Assembly: GCA_900317625.1 (NCBI GenBank)
Contig: ONHK01000002.1
Location: 1-64,000 of the forward strand
DNA from: an uncultured Treponema sp.
GTDB taxonomy: Bacteria > Spirochaetota > Spirochaetia > Treponematales > Treponemataceae
DNA: 64,000 bases
Direction: 5' to 3'
The translations under genes were made by a program, and so were the position numbers. The notes beneath the pieces are model-generated. The model did not search any database, had not been told where the DNA came from, and was given only the letters and a program-made list of their open reading frames with translations. This document shows positions 29,676 through 37,724 of this stretch, in pieces. Position 1 is the first letter of the stretch, and each line of letters starts with the position of its first letter.

Positions 29676-30614
29676 ATGATTCTGAACACTGGAGCAAGGA
29701 CAGATACTGTTCAATATTTTTCGGCTTGGCTTTTGAAGCGTTTTGAGGAAGGTTTTGTTTATGCGCGGAATCCGCTTTTTCCGAACAAAGTTACGCGTTA
29801 TGAGCTTTCTCCAGAGAAAATTGATGCGGTTCTTTTCTGTTCAAAAAATTATGCGCCGATTCTTCCGAGAATTCGGGAAATCACTTCAAAATACAGAACA
29901 TATTTTCATTACACAATCACTGCCTACGGAAAGGATATTGAGCCTGGAGTTCCGCCGATTGAAGAGAGCGTAAAAACTTTGGCAGAGCTTTCAAAGATTG
30001 TGGGAAAAGAAAAAATCGCCTGGCGATACGATCCGGTTCTGCTCACGCAAAAATACACGATAGAAAGGCACGCGCAGACATTCAGGTGGCTCTGCAAGAA
30101 GCTTGCACCGCACATTGACCGCTGCATTTTCAGTTTTGTTGAAATTTACAAAAAGCTTCAGGTGAATATGCCGGAACTGATTCCGCTTTCAGAATCCGAC
30201 ATGAACACTCTGGCGGAAATTCTTGGAAAAACCGCGAAGGAATTTGGAATTCGTATTCAGACTTGCGGAACAAACGGAGATTTTTCAAGATTCGGAATAG
30301 AAAAATCCGGATGTGCAACGCTGGAAATTCTAGGAAAGGCAAATAACTGCGAATTCCGAAAGCTGAAGCATAAAGGATTGCGAGCCGGCTGCCATTGCAT
30401 AGAAAGCCGCGACATTGGAGCTTACGACACGTGTCTGAACGGCTGCAAATATTGCTACGCGAACAAAAATCCGCAGAAAGCGCACGAGAATTTTAAGTTT
30501 CACAATCCTGACTCGCCGATTCTTTTTGGGGAAATAAAACCGGAAGACACAATAATCCAGGGAAACCAGCAGAGTTTTTTGAAAAAGGAATTTTTACAAG
30601 GTGAACTGTTTTAA
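29676..30614 (+). CDS. DUF1848 protein (radical-SAM-like Cys cluster)
   Basis: 312 residues: MILNTGARTDTVQYFSAWLL, FCSKNYAPILPRIREI and YFHYTITAYGKDIEPGVPPI form the conserved N-terminal half, and the C-terminal part has GCHCIESRDIGAYDTCLNGC then KYCYANKNP, a C-x3-C-x2-C set. DUF1848 proteins are described as radical-SAM-like, but the cluster is C-terminal and the reaction is unknown. The gene is alone, between a dispersed repeat and the 41-bp array. Confidence 0.87.
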   Translation: MILNTGARTDTVQYFSAWLLKRFEEGFVYARNPLFPNKVTRYELSPEKIDAVLFCSKNYAPILPRIREITSKYRTYFHYTITAYGKDIEPGVPPIEESVKTLAELSKIVGKEKIAWRYDPVLLTQKYTIERHAQTFRWLCKKLAPHIDRCIFSFVEIYKKLQVNMPELIPLSESDMNTLAEILGKTAKEFGIRIQTCGTNGDFSRFGIEKSGCATLEILGKANNCEFRKLKHKGLRAGCHCIESRDIGAYDTCLNGCKYCYANKNPQKAHENFKFHNPDSPILFGEIKPEDTIIQGNQQSFLKKEFLQGELF

Positions 30615-30687
30615 CTAAATTTTAGGCAAAATAAATCGAGAAAAAATGTTTGAAGAAATTCTCTGGGTAATTTCTATTGCCGGCAAA

Positions 30688-30980
30688 CGGAATTATTCCG
30701 CGAACCAAAATCACTTGTTTTCTTCACACGGAAAAATTCCGAAAGTCGAAAAACTCTTTTGCCAACAATCGGAATAGTTCCGCAAGCCAAAATTGTTTGT
30801 AGGCAACAATCGGAATAATTCCGAAAGGAGAATTTGTTTATAGTCGTTAAACGGAATCATTCCGAGAGCAGAAATTGTCTTTAGACAATGAATGGAAAAA
30901 TTCCGAAAGCCAAAAAAGTCTTTTGTCAACAATCGGAATAATTCCGAAAGACAAAATAACATCAAATCGTCTTGCGGAAT
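30688..30980. repeat. Seven-plus copies of a 41-bp palindromic tandem repeat
   Basis: The 13-bp palindrome CGGAATAATTCCG (with small changes) starts at 30688, 30729, 30770, 30811, 30852, 30893 and 30934, exactly 41 bp apart. A half unit CGGAAT is at 30975. The 28-bp intervals are also alike (consensus near AAAGCCAAAATTGTCTTTTG then GCAACAAT), so they are not CRISPR spacers. 41 is not a multiple of 3, so the array is not coding. It fills the 404-bp gap between DUF1848 and the XRE gene; no gene is seen there. Confidence 0.9.
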
Positions 30981-31018
30981 TTTTTTTTCACTGAAAACTT
31001 TCTGCCTCTCATCAAACA

Positions 31019-31621
31019 TCAATAATCCGCCTCAAAAAGTCCATGCTTTATGCAGTAAGCGTAGATTCTGCATTTTCCAGCGTTCTGAAATCTTGCCTCG
31101 GCGTTCTGTTCCGGGTACATTTTTACAAGTTCCACGGAATCCAGGCGGACGCAGGCGAACCAAGAAATGTAATGCGTTTTTGTCATCTCGTGGTTCATGC
31201 ACACAAAAATCTCGTCGCCGTCTTTCTGCACAATGATTTTGTGGTTTTCTGAATTTTCTGTTTGCAGCGGCTCGTTTTCAAGCTCAAGCGGAGGAAGCTG
31301 AATCCCGCAGCAGCTGACGCAGGCTTTTCCCACGCTGAAAATTGTGTTTCCGCAGACCGGGCAGACGTAAAAATTTGACTTGGAAAGATTCGCTGCTCTG
31401 TTGCCGTTTTCAATTTCCGTACCGGAAAAAAGTTCCGCAACAGAAACTTCAAGTATTTTTGCAAGCGGCTCAAGAAAAATTATGTCGGGAAATCCGCGCC
31501 CGGTCTCCCACTTTGAAACCGTCCTATCGCTCACGCCCAGAAAATCCGCAAGCTGGCTTTGAGTCAATTTCAGTTTTTCACGGAGCCGCTTTATCACAGA
31601 GCCCGTAACATATTGATTCAT
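31019..31621 (-). CDS. XRE regulator fused to a desulfoferrodoxin-like (superoxide reductase) domain
   Basis: 200 residues. Residues 8-65 are an XRE helix-turn-helix (RLREKLKLTQSQLADFLGVS, DRTVSKWETGRGFPD). Next comes YVCPVCGNTIFSVGKACVSC, a desulforedoxin-like Cys knot. The end matches superoxide reductase: ENHKIIVQKDGDEIFVC, NHEMTKTHYISWFAC and YAYCIKHGLFEADY, keeping the His and Cys ligands of the Fe(His)4Cys site (E-x-H, H-x5-H, C-x2-H). It could be an iron-based sensor of superoxide or oxygen controlling transcription. GAGGTGAT precedes the ATG at 31621. Confidence 0.85.
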   Translation of the reverse strand: MNQYVTGSVIKRLREKLKLTQSQLADFLGVSDRTVSKWETGRGFPDIIFLEPLAKILEVSVAELFSGTEIENGNRAANLSKSNFYVCPVCGNTIFSVGKACVSCCGIQLPPLELENEPLQTENSENHKIIVQKDGDEIFVCMNHEMTKTHYISWFACVRLDSVELVKMYPEQNAEARFQNAGKCRIYAYCIKHGLFEADY

Positions 31622-31768
31622 ATCATCACCTCGAAAAACAATTTAAGACGTCTTGAAAGCAGTCTACATCATTTTTCGCCGACAACCTACATACTTATCG
31701 TAGAGAGGAATTTTGTCATAATAAAGCTTGAGCAGACAATCTAAATTTTACGGAAAATCTCCTTTCAC

Positions 31769-31818
31769 TTGACAAAACAAAACTCTGCCGTTATAAAATA
31801 ACTAATTCAATTAGTTAT
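31769..31818 (+). promoter_or_regulatory. TetR gene promoter with ATAACTAAT-N3-ATTAGTTAT operator (site 3)
   Basis: TTGACA (31769-31774), 17 bp, TATAAA (31792-31797), then the perfect 9-bp inverted repeat ATAACTAAT-tca-ATTAGTTAT (31798-31818) covering the transcription start. It contains the 15-bp core seen at 4742 and, as a variant, at 26821. Confidence 0.75.
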
Positions 31819-31840
31819 TTATCTTTTCATGGAGGAAATT

Positions 31841-32416
31841 ATGCCGCGTGCGGGTCTTACAAGGGAAAAAGTTATTGAGGCGGCGGCTCAGCTTGCGAAC
31901 GAGCATGGCTTGAGTTACGTTACAATCACGACGATTGCCGAGCATTTTGGAATTAAAAAACCGTCGCTTTACAACCACATTGAAAGCCAGGAAGACATCC
32001 AGAAGTCGCTGATGATTTACGGCTGGACGCACGGAATAGAGCCACTTTCCGAGAAAATCCAAACTGACGATGCGCACGAGGCTTTGCGCCAATATGCAAA
32101 TCTCTTCTATAAATATGCGATTGAAAATCCCGGCGTTTTTGAGGCAATGCTCTGGTACAACAAATACGAAAGCCCGGAGCTTGTTCAGGCGACCGAAAAA
32201 CTTTACGATTTCTTTTTTGCCCAAACCGACAAACTGAAAATCAGCCGGGAATCCGCGAACCATCTTTTGCGGACATACCGCGCGTTTTTGGAAGGATTTT
32301 CGCTTCTGGTGATTCACAATTCGTTCGGAAACCCGATTTCAATTGAAAAAAGTTTTGAACTTTCGCTCGATGTGATGATAAAAGGAATGGAGCAGTTTGA
32401 AGCGAATGTGCGTTAG
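31841..32416 (+). CDS. TetR-family repressor
   Basis: 191 residues from the ATG at 31841 (MPRAGLTREKVIEAAAQLAN); GGAGG at 31831-31835 decides this over the ATG at 31829. The helix-turn-helix is YVTITTIAEHFGIKKPSLYN then HIESQEDI. The C-terminal part (YANLFYKYAIENPGVFEAML...LLRTYRAFLEGFSLLVIHNS) is a TetR_C WHG-type ligand domain. It probably represses itself and the promoters at 4733 and 26812. The TAG stop lies within TTAGGG, the left border of the next dispersed repeat. Confidence 0.92.
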   Translation: MPRAGLTREKVIEAAAQLANEHGLSYVTITTIAEHFGIKKPSLYNHIESQEDIQKSLMIYGWTHGIEPLSEKIQTDDAHEALRQYANLFYKYAIENPGVFEAMLWYNKYESPELVQATEKLYDFFFAQTDKLKISRESANHLLRTYRAFLEGFSLLVIHNSFGNPISIEKSFELSLDVMIKGMEQFEANVR

Positions 32417-32560
32417 GGATTGTAGTGGCGGCGTAGCCGTTGTTTTGTGCGGTGATTGAGCTTGTCGAAATCACCGTGCGAAACAATGGAGCGGCAGCGC
32501 AACCACGCAAAGCCCGACCCGAACGAAGTGCTTGCACGCAGTGAGGGTAACGCCCAAATT
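32413..32560 (+). repeat. Dispersed REP-like element overlapping the TetR stop codon
   Basis: TTAGGGATTGTAGTGGCGGC, an arm pair TTGTTTTGTGCGGTGATT/AATCACCGTGCGAAACAA capped by GAGCTTGTCGA, CCACGCAAAGCCCGACC and finally GGGTAACGCCCAAATT. The clearest full-length member. Confidence 0.85.
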
Positions 32561-32583
32561 AAAATTCAGGAGAATGTAAGAAA

Positions 32584-33057
32584 ATGTGTTTTATTTGCGA
32601 CAGAATCAAAATGATAAAAAATGCTCAGAATCCGTATTTTGTAAAGGAGCTGCAAACTGGCTATGTTGTTATTGGCGACAACCAGCATTTTTATGGATAC
32701 ACGCTTTTTCTGTATAAAAATCACGACAAGACGGAGCTTTTTCAGCTTGAAAAGGCGGAAAAGATGAAGTTTTTGGAAGAAATGTCGATTGTTGCGCAGG
32801 CGACAGCAAACGCATTCGGGGCGGAAAAAATGAACTACGAGCTTTTGGGAATGGGCGATGCGCACTTGCATTGGCATTTGTTTCCGCGAAAAACCGGCGA
32901 CATTGAAAATTACGGAAACAATGGAAAAGGTCCGGTCTGGTGGTATCCGATGGAAAAAATGTACAGTGATGAAAACCGCCCTTCGGAAGATGAACTTAAA
33001 ACGATGAAGGAAAAACTTTTGCACGAACTTGATAAGATTCTTTTGGAACAGAAATAA
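32584..33057 (+). CDS. HIT-family nucleotide hydrolase/transferase
   Basis: 157 residues: MCFICDRIKMIKNAQNPYFV with a C-x2-C pair, GYTLFLYKNHDKTELFQLEK, and GMGDAHLHWHLFPR giving the His triad H-x-H-x-H. Members bind nucleotides and act as AMP-releasing hydrolases (e.g. Ap4A or AMP-amine). AGGAG lies some 12 nt before the ATG. Single gene after a dispersed repeat. Confidence 0.92.
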   Translation: MCFICDRIKMIKNAQNPYFVKELQTGYVVIGDNQHFYGYTLFLYKNHDKTELFQLEKAEKMKFLEEMSIVAQATANAFGAEKMNYELLGMGDAHLHWHLFPRKTGDIENYGNNGKGPVWWYPMEKMYSDENRPSEDELKTMKEKLLHELDKILLEQK

Positions 33058-33158
33058 GACGACGGTTGCGATGATTGAGTTTGTCGCCCAGAGACGCGAA
33101 ACAACCAAAACACCTGGAACACAAAAAAAAACAAAGAAAACAACGGAGGAAATCAAAA

Positions 33159-33716
33159 ATGCCAAGACCGCAGAACAAAGCCGACCTGCTCGCGCTTGCA
33201 GAAAAAAATTATGACGAGCTGGTAAAATTTATCGGTTCGATGAGCGACGCTGAGAAAAACACGCCGTTCGACTTTTCTTCGCTGAACAAAAAGGAAGCGC
33301 ACTGGAGCCGCGACAAGAATGCACGCGATGTGATTTGCCATCTTGTTGAATGGCACAGGCTGCTTTTGAAATTCGTTGCTGAAAACATGAAGAACGGAAG
33401 CGGCGGAAAATCTACGATTGTGTACCAGTTTTTGCCCGAACCGTACAACTGGAAAAACTACGGCGACATGAACCGCGCAATCTGGCAGAACTGTCAGAAT
33501 CTTCCGCTTGAAAAAGCCCTTTCCGACTTTGCCGAGTCGCACAAAAAACTGATGGAACTTGCAGAATCTTTTTCCGACGATGAACTTTTTGCGAAAAAGC
33601 ATTTCGCCTGGACAGGAACAACGAACCTCGGTGCATATTTTATAAGCACAACCAGCAGTCACTACGACTGGGCACTAAAAAAACTGAAGACGCACAGAAA
33701 GATTGTTTTAAGATAA
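33159..33716 (+). CDS. ClbS/DfsB-family (DinB-like four-helix) protein
   Basis: 185 residues from the ATG at 33159 (MPRPQNKADLLALAEKNYDE), with GGAGGA upstream. ARDVICHLVEWHRLLLKFVA has the His of the first metal-like position, VYQFLPEPYNWKNYGDMN is the family-specific loop, and STTSSHYDWALKKLKTHRKI closes the bundle. ClbS, a member, protects cells from colibactin; others have no known role. The longer frame from 33075 runs over a repeat fragment and is not used. Confidence 0.88.
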   Translation: MPRPQNKADLLALAEKNYDELVKFIGSMSDAEKNTPFDFSSLNKKEAHWSRDKNARDVICHLVEWHRLLLKFVAENMKNGSGGKSTIVYQFLPEPYNWKNYGDMNRAIWQNCQNLPLEKALSDFAESHKKLMELAESFSDDELFAKKHFAWTGTTNLGAYFISTTSSHYDWALKKLKTHRKIVLR

Positions 33717-33720
33717 AACA

Positions 33721-35349
33721 TTAATACTGCCAGCCGATTCCGATAAAAATCTCGTAGGCGGAAAGGCTGCTTCTCCAGCTTGTGTCATACGCGCTTCCCG
33801 GAATTTTTGAAAAAATCAAATTGCCAAAATCCAAGCCCAAGCTTGCTCGCACAACAATGCTTTTCCATTTTTCAGGATAAACCAAAACTTCAAAGCCGCC
33901 GGAATACCAGCCGTCTTTTAGACTGAAAAACCTTTCGGTAATGCTGTTTTTTGTTAATGCCAAATCCACAAACGGCGCGAGCTGCACTTCAAATCCAAAA
34001 TCTTTTATGCGTGAAGTTTCTTTTGGACGGACTGAAAAAAGATGAAACGGAAAATCCAAGTTCACGCAAAGAGCGGTCGGAACGTAAAGAAATCTGTCCG
34101 CAAGATTTTTTGACGAAAGTTCCGGCGTGTCCCTGATTCCGCGCAAAAAAGCTCCAATCGGACGCTCGTTTTTATCCTGAAAAAAATTCAGCTGAGAGGC
34201 GATTCCGAATTTTTCCCAAGCCTTGAATGCGTTCACATGCATCGAAAAATACGGAACAAATTCATTTCGCCTAAAATCAAAGCCGCTTCCGCCGTCAAAA
34301 ATCGCGCTGATTCCCTGCCGGAAATTTCCGAGCCAGTCAACGCGGCCGAATTCAAAAGAAAGTCCAGTTTTTGCAAGCGGAGAAGAAAGCTCCGTGTCGT
34401 CAAAATTAAGCTCGCGGTCGCTCCAGCAGTAAAAAAAATCAGCATAAGGCGAAAGCGTTGCGTCTGCAAAGTTCAATTTTATCGGCAGAGAGATTTTCGC
34501 GTATTCTGAATAAAAAAGGTCGTTTCCAAAAAGCGCATGCTCCTCGTCGCCCCGCACAAATCCCTGAGAAAAATCCAGAACAAGCTGGCGCATTTTATTT
34601 TTTTCAAGCGGAAAAACAAACGAAAGCCCGGCGTTTATGTCATAAGAAGGAATCGGAGAGTCAAAAGTGAACTTTACAGAACTGTCGGTATTCGCGAAAA
34701 TCCCGAACGACTTGTAAAAAACAGGATAATTGAAATTGAGCACAAACCCGGCGTTGAAATTTTCAGGCGCAAACGAAGAAAAATCAGAGATTCCGCCAAA
34801 AACTTCACCTTCAACCTGCGTAATTGTGCCGCGGAAATTGTCATCGCGCATTTTTATTTTTAGAACCGCGCCGTCGTTCGAGCTATACTTTGGATAAGGC
34901 AAAAGCAGAAAATGCTTTGAATCTTCCGTACGGATTTTAAGGTGAATCGGAATCGGAGACAAACGTTCAGACATGCTGGAAACCGCAAGCGAAATCGAAT
35001 CAGCCGAGTTTGAAGCCGCCGCATCAGAAGCAAGAATATCAGAAACCGCTAGATTTTCTGCACTAACATTCGATTCCGCCTGCAATGGGTTTTCTTCAAT
35101 TTCAATGCTCACGTCAGAAAAAATCCGCAGATTCAAAAGCCTCGTTTTGCAGTCGGCAATATATGCGTCAAGCTCCTCTTTTGAAGAAAAAATTTTTTCC
35201 GTATCAATCAGAACTTCGTTCCGCAAAAACTTTTCCTGCGTCTGCCCGGAAATTTCGTAGTCAACTTTTTCAATTTTAAAAGTTTGGGAAAACAAAGAAC
35301 CGAGCGCAACGCAAAAAAATACAAAACCAAAGAAAATATTCTTTTTCAT
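33721..35349 (-). CDS. Outer-membrane Omp85-like protein (POTRA plus beta-barrel)
   Basis: 542 residues. Signal peptide (NIFFGFVFFCVALGSLFS), one POTRA-like domain at about 22-90 (FKIEKVDYEISGQTQEKFLR, KTRLLNLRIFSDVSIEIEEN), a low-complexity Ala/Ser linker, then a barrel of alternating strands ending SAYEIFIGIGWQY with a C-terminal aromatic. It resembles a small TamA/BamA relative; Treponema also uses such barrels as surface antigens. Its job in outer-membrane assembly is inferred from the fold alone. It ends 4 bp from the convergent DinB-like gene. Confidence 0.8.
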   Translation of the reverse strand: MKKNIFFGFVFFCVALGSLFSQTFKIEKVDYEISGQTQEKFLRNEVLIDTEKIFSSKEELDAYIADCKTRLLNLRIFSDVSIEIEENPLQAESNVSAENLAVSDILASDAAASNSADSISLAVSSMSERLSPIPIHLKIRTEDSKHFLLLPYPKYSSNDGAVLKIKMRDDNFRGTITQVEGEVFGGISDFSSFAPENFNAGFVLNFNYPVFYKSFGIFANTDSSVKFTFDSPIPSYDINAGLSFVFPLEKNKMRQLVLDFSQGFVRGDEEHALFGNDLFYSEYAKISLPIKLNFADATLSPYADFFYCWSDRELNFDDTELSSPLAKTGLSFEFGRVDWLGNFRQGISAIFDGGSGFDFRRNEFVPYFSMHVNAFKAWEKFGIASQLNFFQDKNERPIGAFLRGIRDTPELSSKNLADRFLYVPTALCVNLDFPFHLFSVRPKETSRIKDFGFEVQLAPFVDLALTKNSITERFFSLKDGWYSGGFEVLVYPEKWKSIVVRASLGLDFGNLIFSKIPGSAYDTSWRSSLSAYEIFIGIGWQY

Positions 35350-35431
35350 ATTTAAAATGTATCAAAATATCTTTAAGTGAAAGTAAACAAAATTTAAACT
35401 TTTTATAAACAAATGGCATTGCCTTTACATT

Positions 35432-36103
35432 TTACTTTCTCACCTTGTATTTCAAAAGCACCGTGTCCTTTTCAAGCCGCTCAACGTCCAGAAGTTCCAG
35501 CGAAACCGGATTTCTATTCTGCGCTCTGCCATCAAAACTTGCTGCCCAGCCTTCGCGCCCGTCAATTCCCGCGCCGAACATCATTTCAACATCGTCAATC
35601 AAGCCCGCGTCCAGGAACGAGCCGTTTATGTGTCCGCCACCGGTAATCACGGCTTTTTTCACGTCGAACACATCTTCCAAAACCGCAACCGTCTTTTTCA
35701 AATCGATTTTTTCCGCGCCGCACGCGATATACGAGATTTTTTTTAACTTCAGATAATCCAAATATTCCGCGCTCGCCTTTTCGCTCGTCACAACAATCAG
35801 CGGCTTTCCGTCAACAAGGTTCGTGTTCCAAAGCAGAGTTCCCTTCGTGTCCATGCAAACCTGATAGCCTGCCGCATTTTCCGCCTTAAAAAAAGTCTCG
35901 CCACACGCACAGTAATTTTTCGCTTCAAAAACGCCGCTTTCCGCATAATGCCTCGCGTTCGTCGTCTTTCCGTTAATCTGCGTAAAATCCCCGAACGACG
36001 CAAGGTGCGTATAATAAGCCTTCGCCTCCGGGTCGATTTTCTCGGTCATCGCGCAGTCAATCCGCCCGTCAAGGCTCGCGTACATAAAACAGATGATTTT
36101 CAT
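35432..36103 (-). CDS. RibD C-terminal / dihydrofolate-reductase-like protein
   Basis: 223 residues from the ATG at 36103 (MKIICFMYASLDGRIDCAMT), with TAGGAGA upstream. TQINGKTTNARHYAESGVFE, LIVVTSEKASAEYLDYLKLK, and VFDVKKAVITGGGHINGSFL then DAGLIDDVEMM match the RibD_C/DHFR-like fold that binds NADPH. It would reduce a pyrimidine- or pterin-like compound, but stand-alone members are often of unknown role. Precedes a dispersed repeat. Confidence 0.88.
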   Translation of the reverse strand: MKIICFMYASLDGRIDCAMTEKIDPEAKAYYTHLASFGDFTQINGKTTNARHYAESGVFEAKNYCACGETFFKAENAAGYQVCMDTKGTLLWNTNLVDGKPLIVVTSEKASAEYLDYLKLKKISYIACGAEKIDLKKTVAVLEDVFDVKKAVITGGGHINGSFLDAGLIDDVEMMFGAGIDGREGWAASFDGRAQNRNPVSLELLDVERLEKDTVLLKYKVRK

Positions 36104-36141
36104 ATTTTCTCCTAAAATCAAAATTTTCTTCTATATAATAT

Positions 36142-36290
36142 TTTGGGCGTTCCGGCCGCTTTGGTTTCGATAAACTCAACCGCCGCGACCGTCGGGCTTT
36201 TCAGGGCTACGGCTTTCGCCTCCGACCAAACGCAAGCGTTTGTTTTCGCGCATTTTTTTCAAAATGCACTCACCCTTCCAATCCCTAACG
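36142..36290 (-). repeat. Dispersed REP-like element (minus orientation)
   Basis: On the minus strand: GCGTTAGGGATTGGAAGGGT, palindromic GC-rich interior, AAAGCCCGACGGTCGCGG, GGTTGAGTTTATCGAAACC apex, GGAACGCCCAAAATA. It starts 10 nt after the stop of the YdeI-like gene. Confidence 0.75.
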
Positions 36291-36297
36291 CAAAATT

Positions 36298-36873
36298 TCA
36301 ATATTCCAGAAGCCTTCCGTAATCGTTCCAGTCGCCGAACATTTTTCCGTTCCGCGAATTCAAAATCAGCTTTTCAAGGCGCATTTCAAAAACTTTGCGG
36401 TCTTTTTTCTTGTCGCGCTGAATTGAATCGATTCTTACGCGCTGATACAAAGCCGGAAATCCGCAAAAATTTTTCCACGCGTCAGGATTTTCCGAAAAAG
36501 CCTTTGCGATTTCAGAATCAATCACAAATCCGCTTTCGCTCATGTCCGGCAAAACCGCACGCCCGAAATCCGTCATAAGGCCGAGCTTTTCAAGACGGCG
36601 GCAACGCTCCTTGTTCAGTTCCGACCACGGACTTTTCGCGCTTCTTGGCGTGAACCGCTGCATATCAACACCGCCGATATTTTTGTGGGTCGTGTCAATC
36701 CAGCCGAAGCAAAGCGCCTCCTCAACCGCGTCCAGATACCAGACGCAGCCCGCAGGAGGATTTTTTCCTTTCTTCGCAACAATCCAACATTCGCTTTCCG
36801 TTCCGTGATTTTCCAAAAGCCATTTGCGGAATTCAGCTCGTGTTCTGATGTCTAAAATATTCTTCGCTTCCAT
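36298..36873 (-). CDS. YdeI/OmpD-associated-family protein
   Basis: 191 residues: RTRAEFRKWLLENHGTESEC then WIVAKKGKNPP and LDAVEEALCFGWIDTTHKNI, RFTPRSAKSPWSELNKERCR match the YdeI/OmdA family. Members are cytoplasmic and of unclear function, linked to stress tolerance or antimicrobial peptide resistance in some bacteria. Weak ribosome site (CGGAAA) before the ATG at 36873. Confidence 0.87.
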   Translation of the reverse strand: MEAKNILDIRTRAEFRKWLLENHGTESECWIVAKKGKNPPAGCVWYLDAVEEALCFGWIDTTHKNIGGVDMQRFTPRSAKSPWSELNKERCRRLEKLGLMTDFGRAVLPDMSESGFVIDSEIAKAFSENPDAWKNFCGFPALYQRVRIDSIQRDKKKDRKVFEMRLEKLILNSRNGKMFGDWNDYGRLLEY

Positions 36874-36965
36874 TTTTCCGTTTTTCTGCCATAATTATTT
36901 TACAAAGCCAAGATTTCCGCCGCAACAAAGCAAGAAAATCTAGCTACAGTCAGAATCCAGAGATT

Positions 36966-37397
36966 TTATTCCCCGAGTTTTCCGTATTCCTCGTCGCTCA
37001 CAGGCTCAAGCCATTCGTTGGAAGTTCCTTCGCCAGCTGGTTCAAAAGTGATGTGGCTGAACCAGCTGTCTTTTTTCGCGCCGTGCCAGTGCTTAACGTT
37101 CGCAGGAATCACAACCACGCTTCCGGCTTCCATCGAAACCGCCTCTTTTCCCCATTCCTGATACCAGCCGCTTCCCGCCGTGCAAATCAGAACCTGACCG
37201 CCGCCCTTCTTCGCATGATGAACGTGCCAGTTGTTGCGGCAGCCCGGCTCAAACGTAACATTGAAAATCGGAATCTCGTCCTTCTTCGCGTCCGTGAGCG
37301 GCTTCAAAAACGACTGCCCGATAAAATACTTCGCAAACGCGTCATTCGGCGCACCAACTCCAAACCTATCGATTTTAGAAAATTCTTCTTTTGTCAT
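36966..37397 (-). CDS. Cupin-domain protein
   Basis: 143 residues: IFNVTFEPGCRNNWHVHHAK then GGGQVLICTAGSGWYQEWGK and VVIPANVKHWHGAKKDSWFS give the cupin motifs with metal-binding His residues (H-x-H-H and the later H). This lineage is often fused to, or next to, carboxymuconolactone decarboxylase domains; such a protein is at 41568-41924. The promoter has AGTTAC-N5-GTAACT, shared with the flavodoxin (42917) and DXS-like (46170) genes. Role in redox metabolism is inferred from that regulon. Confidence 0.88.
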   Translation of the reverse strand: MTKEEFSKIDRFGVGAPNDAFAKYFIGQSFLKPLTDAKKDEIPIFNVTFEPGCRNNWHVHHAKKGGGQVLICTAGSGWYQEWGKEAVSMEAGSVVVIPANVKHWHGAKKDSWFSHITFEPAGEGTSNEWLEPVSDEEYGKLGE

Positions 37398-37439
37398 AGT
37401 TTTTATACGCTCCTGAAAAAGTTTTATACCTCAAGAAAA

Positions 37440-37494
37440 TTAGTTACATAGCGTAACTAACAAAGAATATAATAAACTTAATTTCAGTTGTCAA
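37440..37494 (-). promoter_or_regulatory. Promoter with TTAGTTAC-N5-GTAACTAA operator (site A)
   Basis: On the minus strand TTGACA (37494-37489), 17 bp, TATATT (37471-37466), then the palindrome TTAGTTAC-gctat-GTAACTAA (37460-37440). The arrangement is repeated at 42945 and 46189. Confidence 0.7.
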
Positions 37495-37500
37495 GACAAT

Positions 37501-37614
37501 ACAGAAATTCCAACAATAAGAATCAAAATCATAGATAAATTCTTCGGAACAATCAGCGAAAAAATGTTGCAGGCGGTTCAAAAGTGCAGGAGAATAGAAC
37601 AAAATGAATGGTAA
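37501..37614 (+). pseudogene. Possible remnant of a MazF/PemK-type toxin C-terminus
   Basis: An open stretch in the gap before the acyltransferase gene encodes TIRIKIIDKFFGTISEKMLQ and ends QNEW then stop. The R-x-K-x-I-D-K...I-G/S-E-x-M order resembles the end of MazF-like toxins (R-T-I-D-K-x-R). No start codon, no N-terminal part and no antitoxin are present. The rest of the 327-bp gap (37615-37724) shows nothing recognisable. Confidence 0.25.
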
Positions 37615-37724
37615 TATTTTTGATGGAAAGTTGAAATCAGTTAACCGCGAACGTACATGACCTTCTGACTTTATTCATCTCAAAGAAGGCTGAATTTAAC
37701 ACATGGGGTTCTTCCTCACACTCT

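Noticed and set aside
30688..30980. CRISPR array
   Set aside because: The intervals between the 13-bp palindromes are similar to each other rather than unique, the conserved unit is too short, and no cas gene is in the window.
30710..31022. Short coding frame with repeated SELFRLL segments
   Set aside because: It is a shadow of the 41-bp non-coding repeats; the period is not divisible by three, so the apparent peptide repeats change frame.
34973..35279. Coding frames on the plus strand inside the Omp85-like gene
   Set aside because: They are antisense shadows with no ribosome site and no family resemblance, caused by the biased codon use of the real gene.
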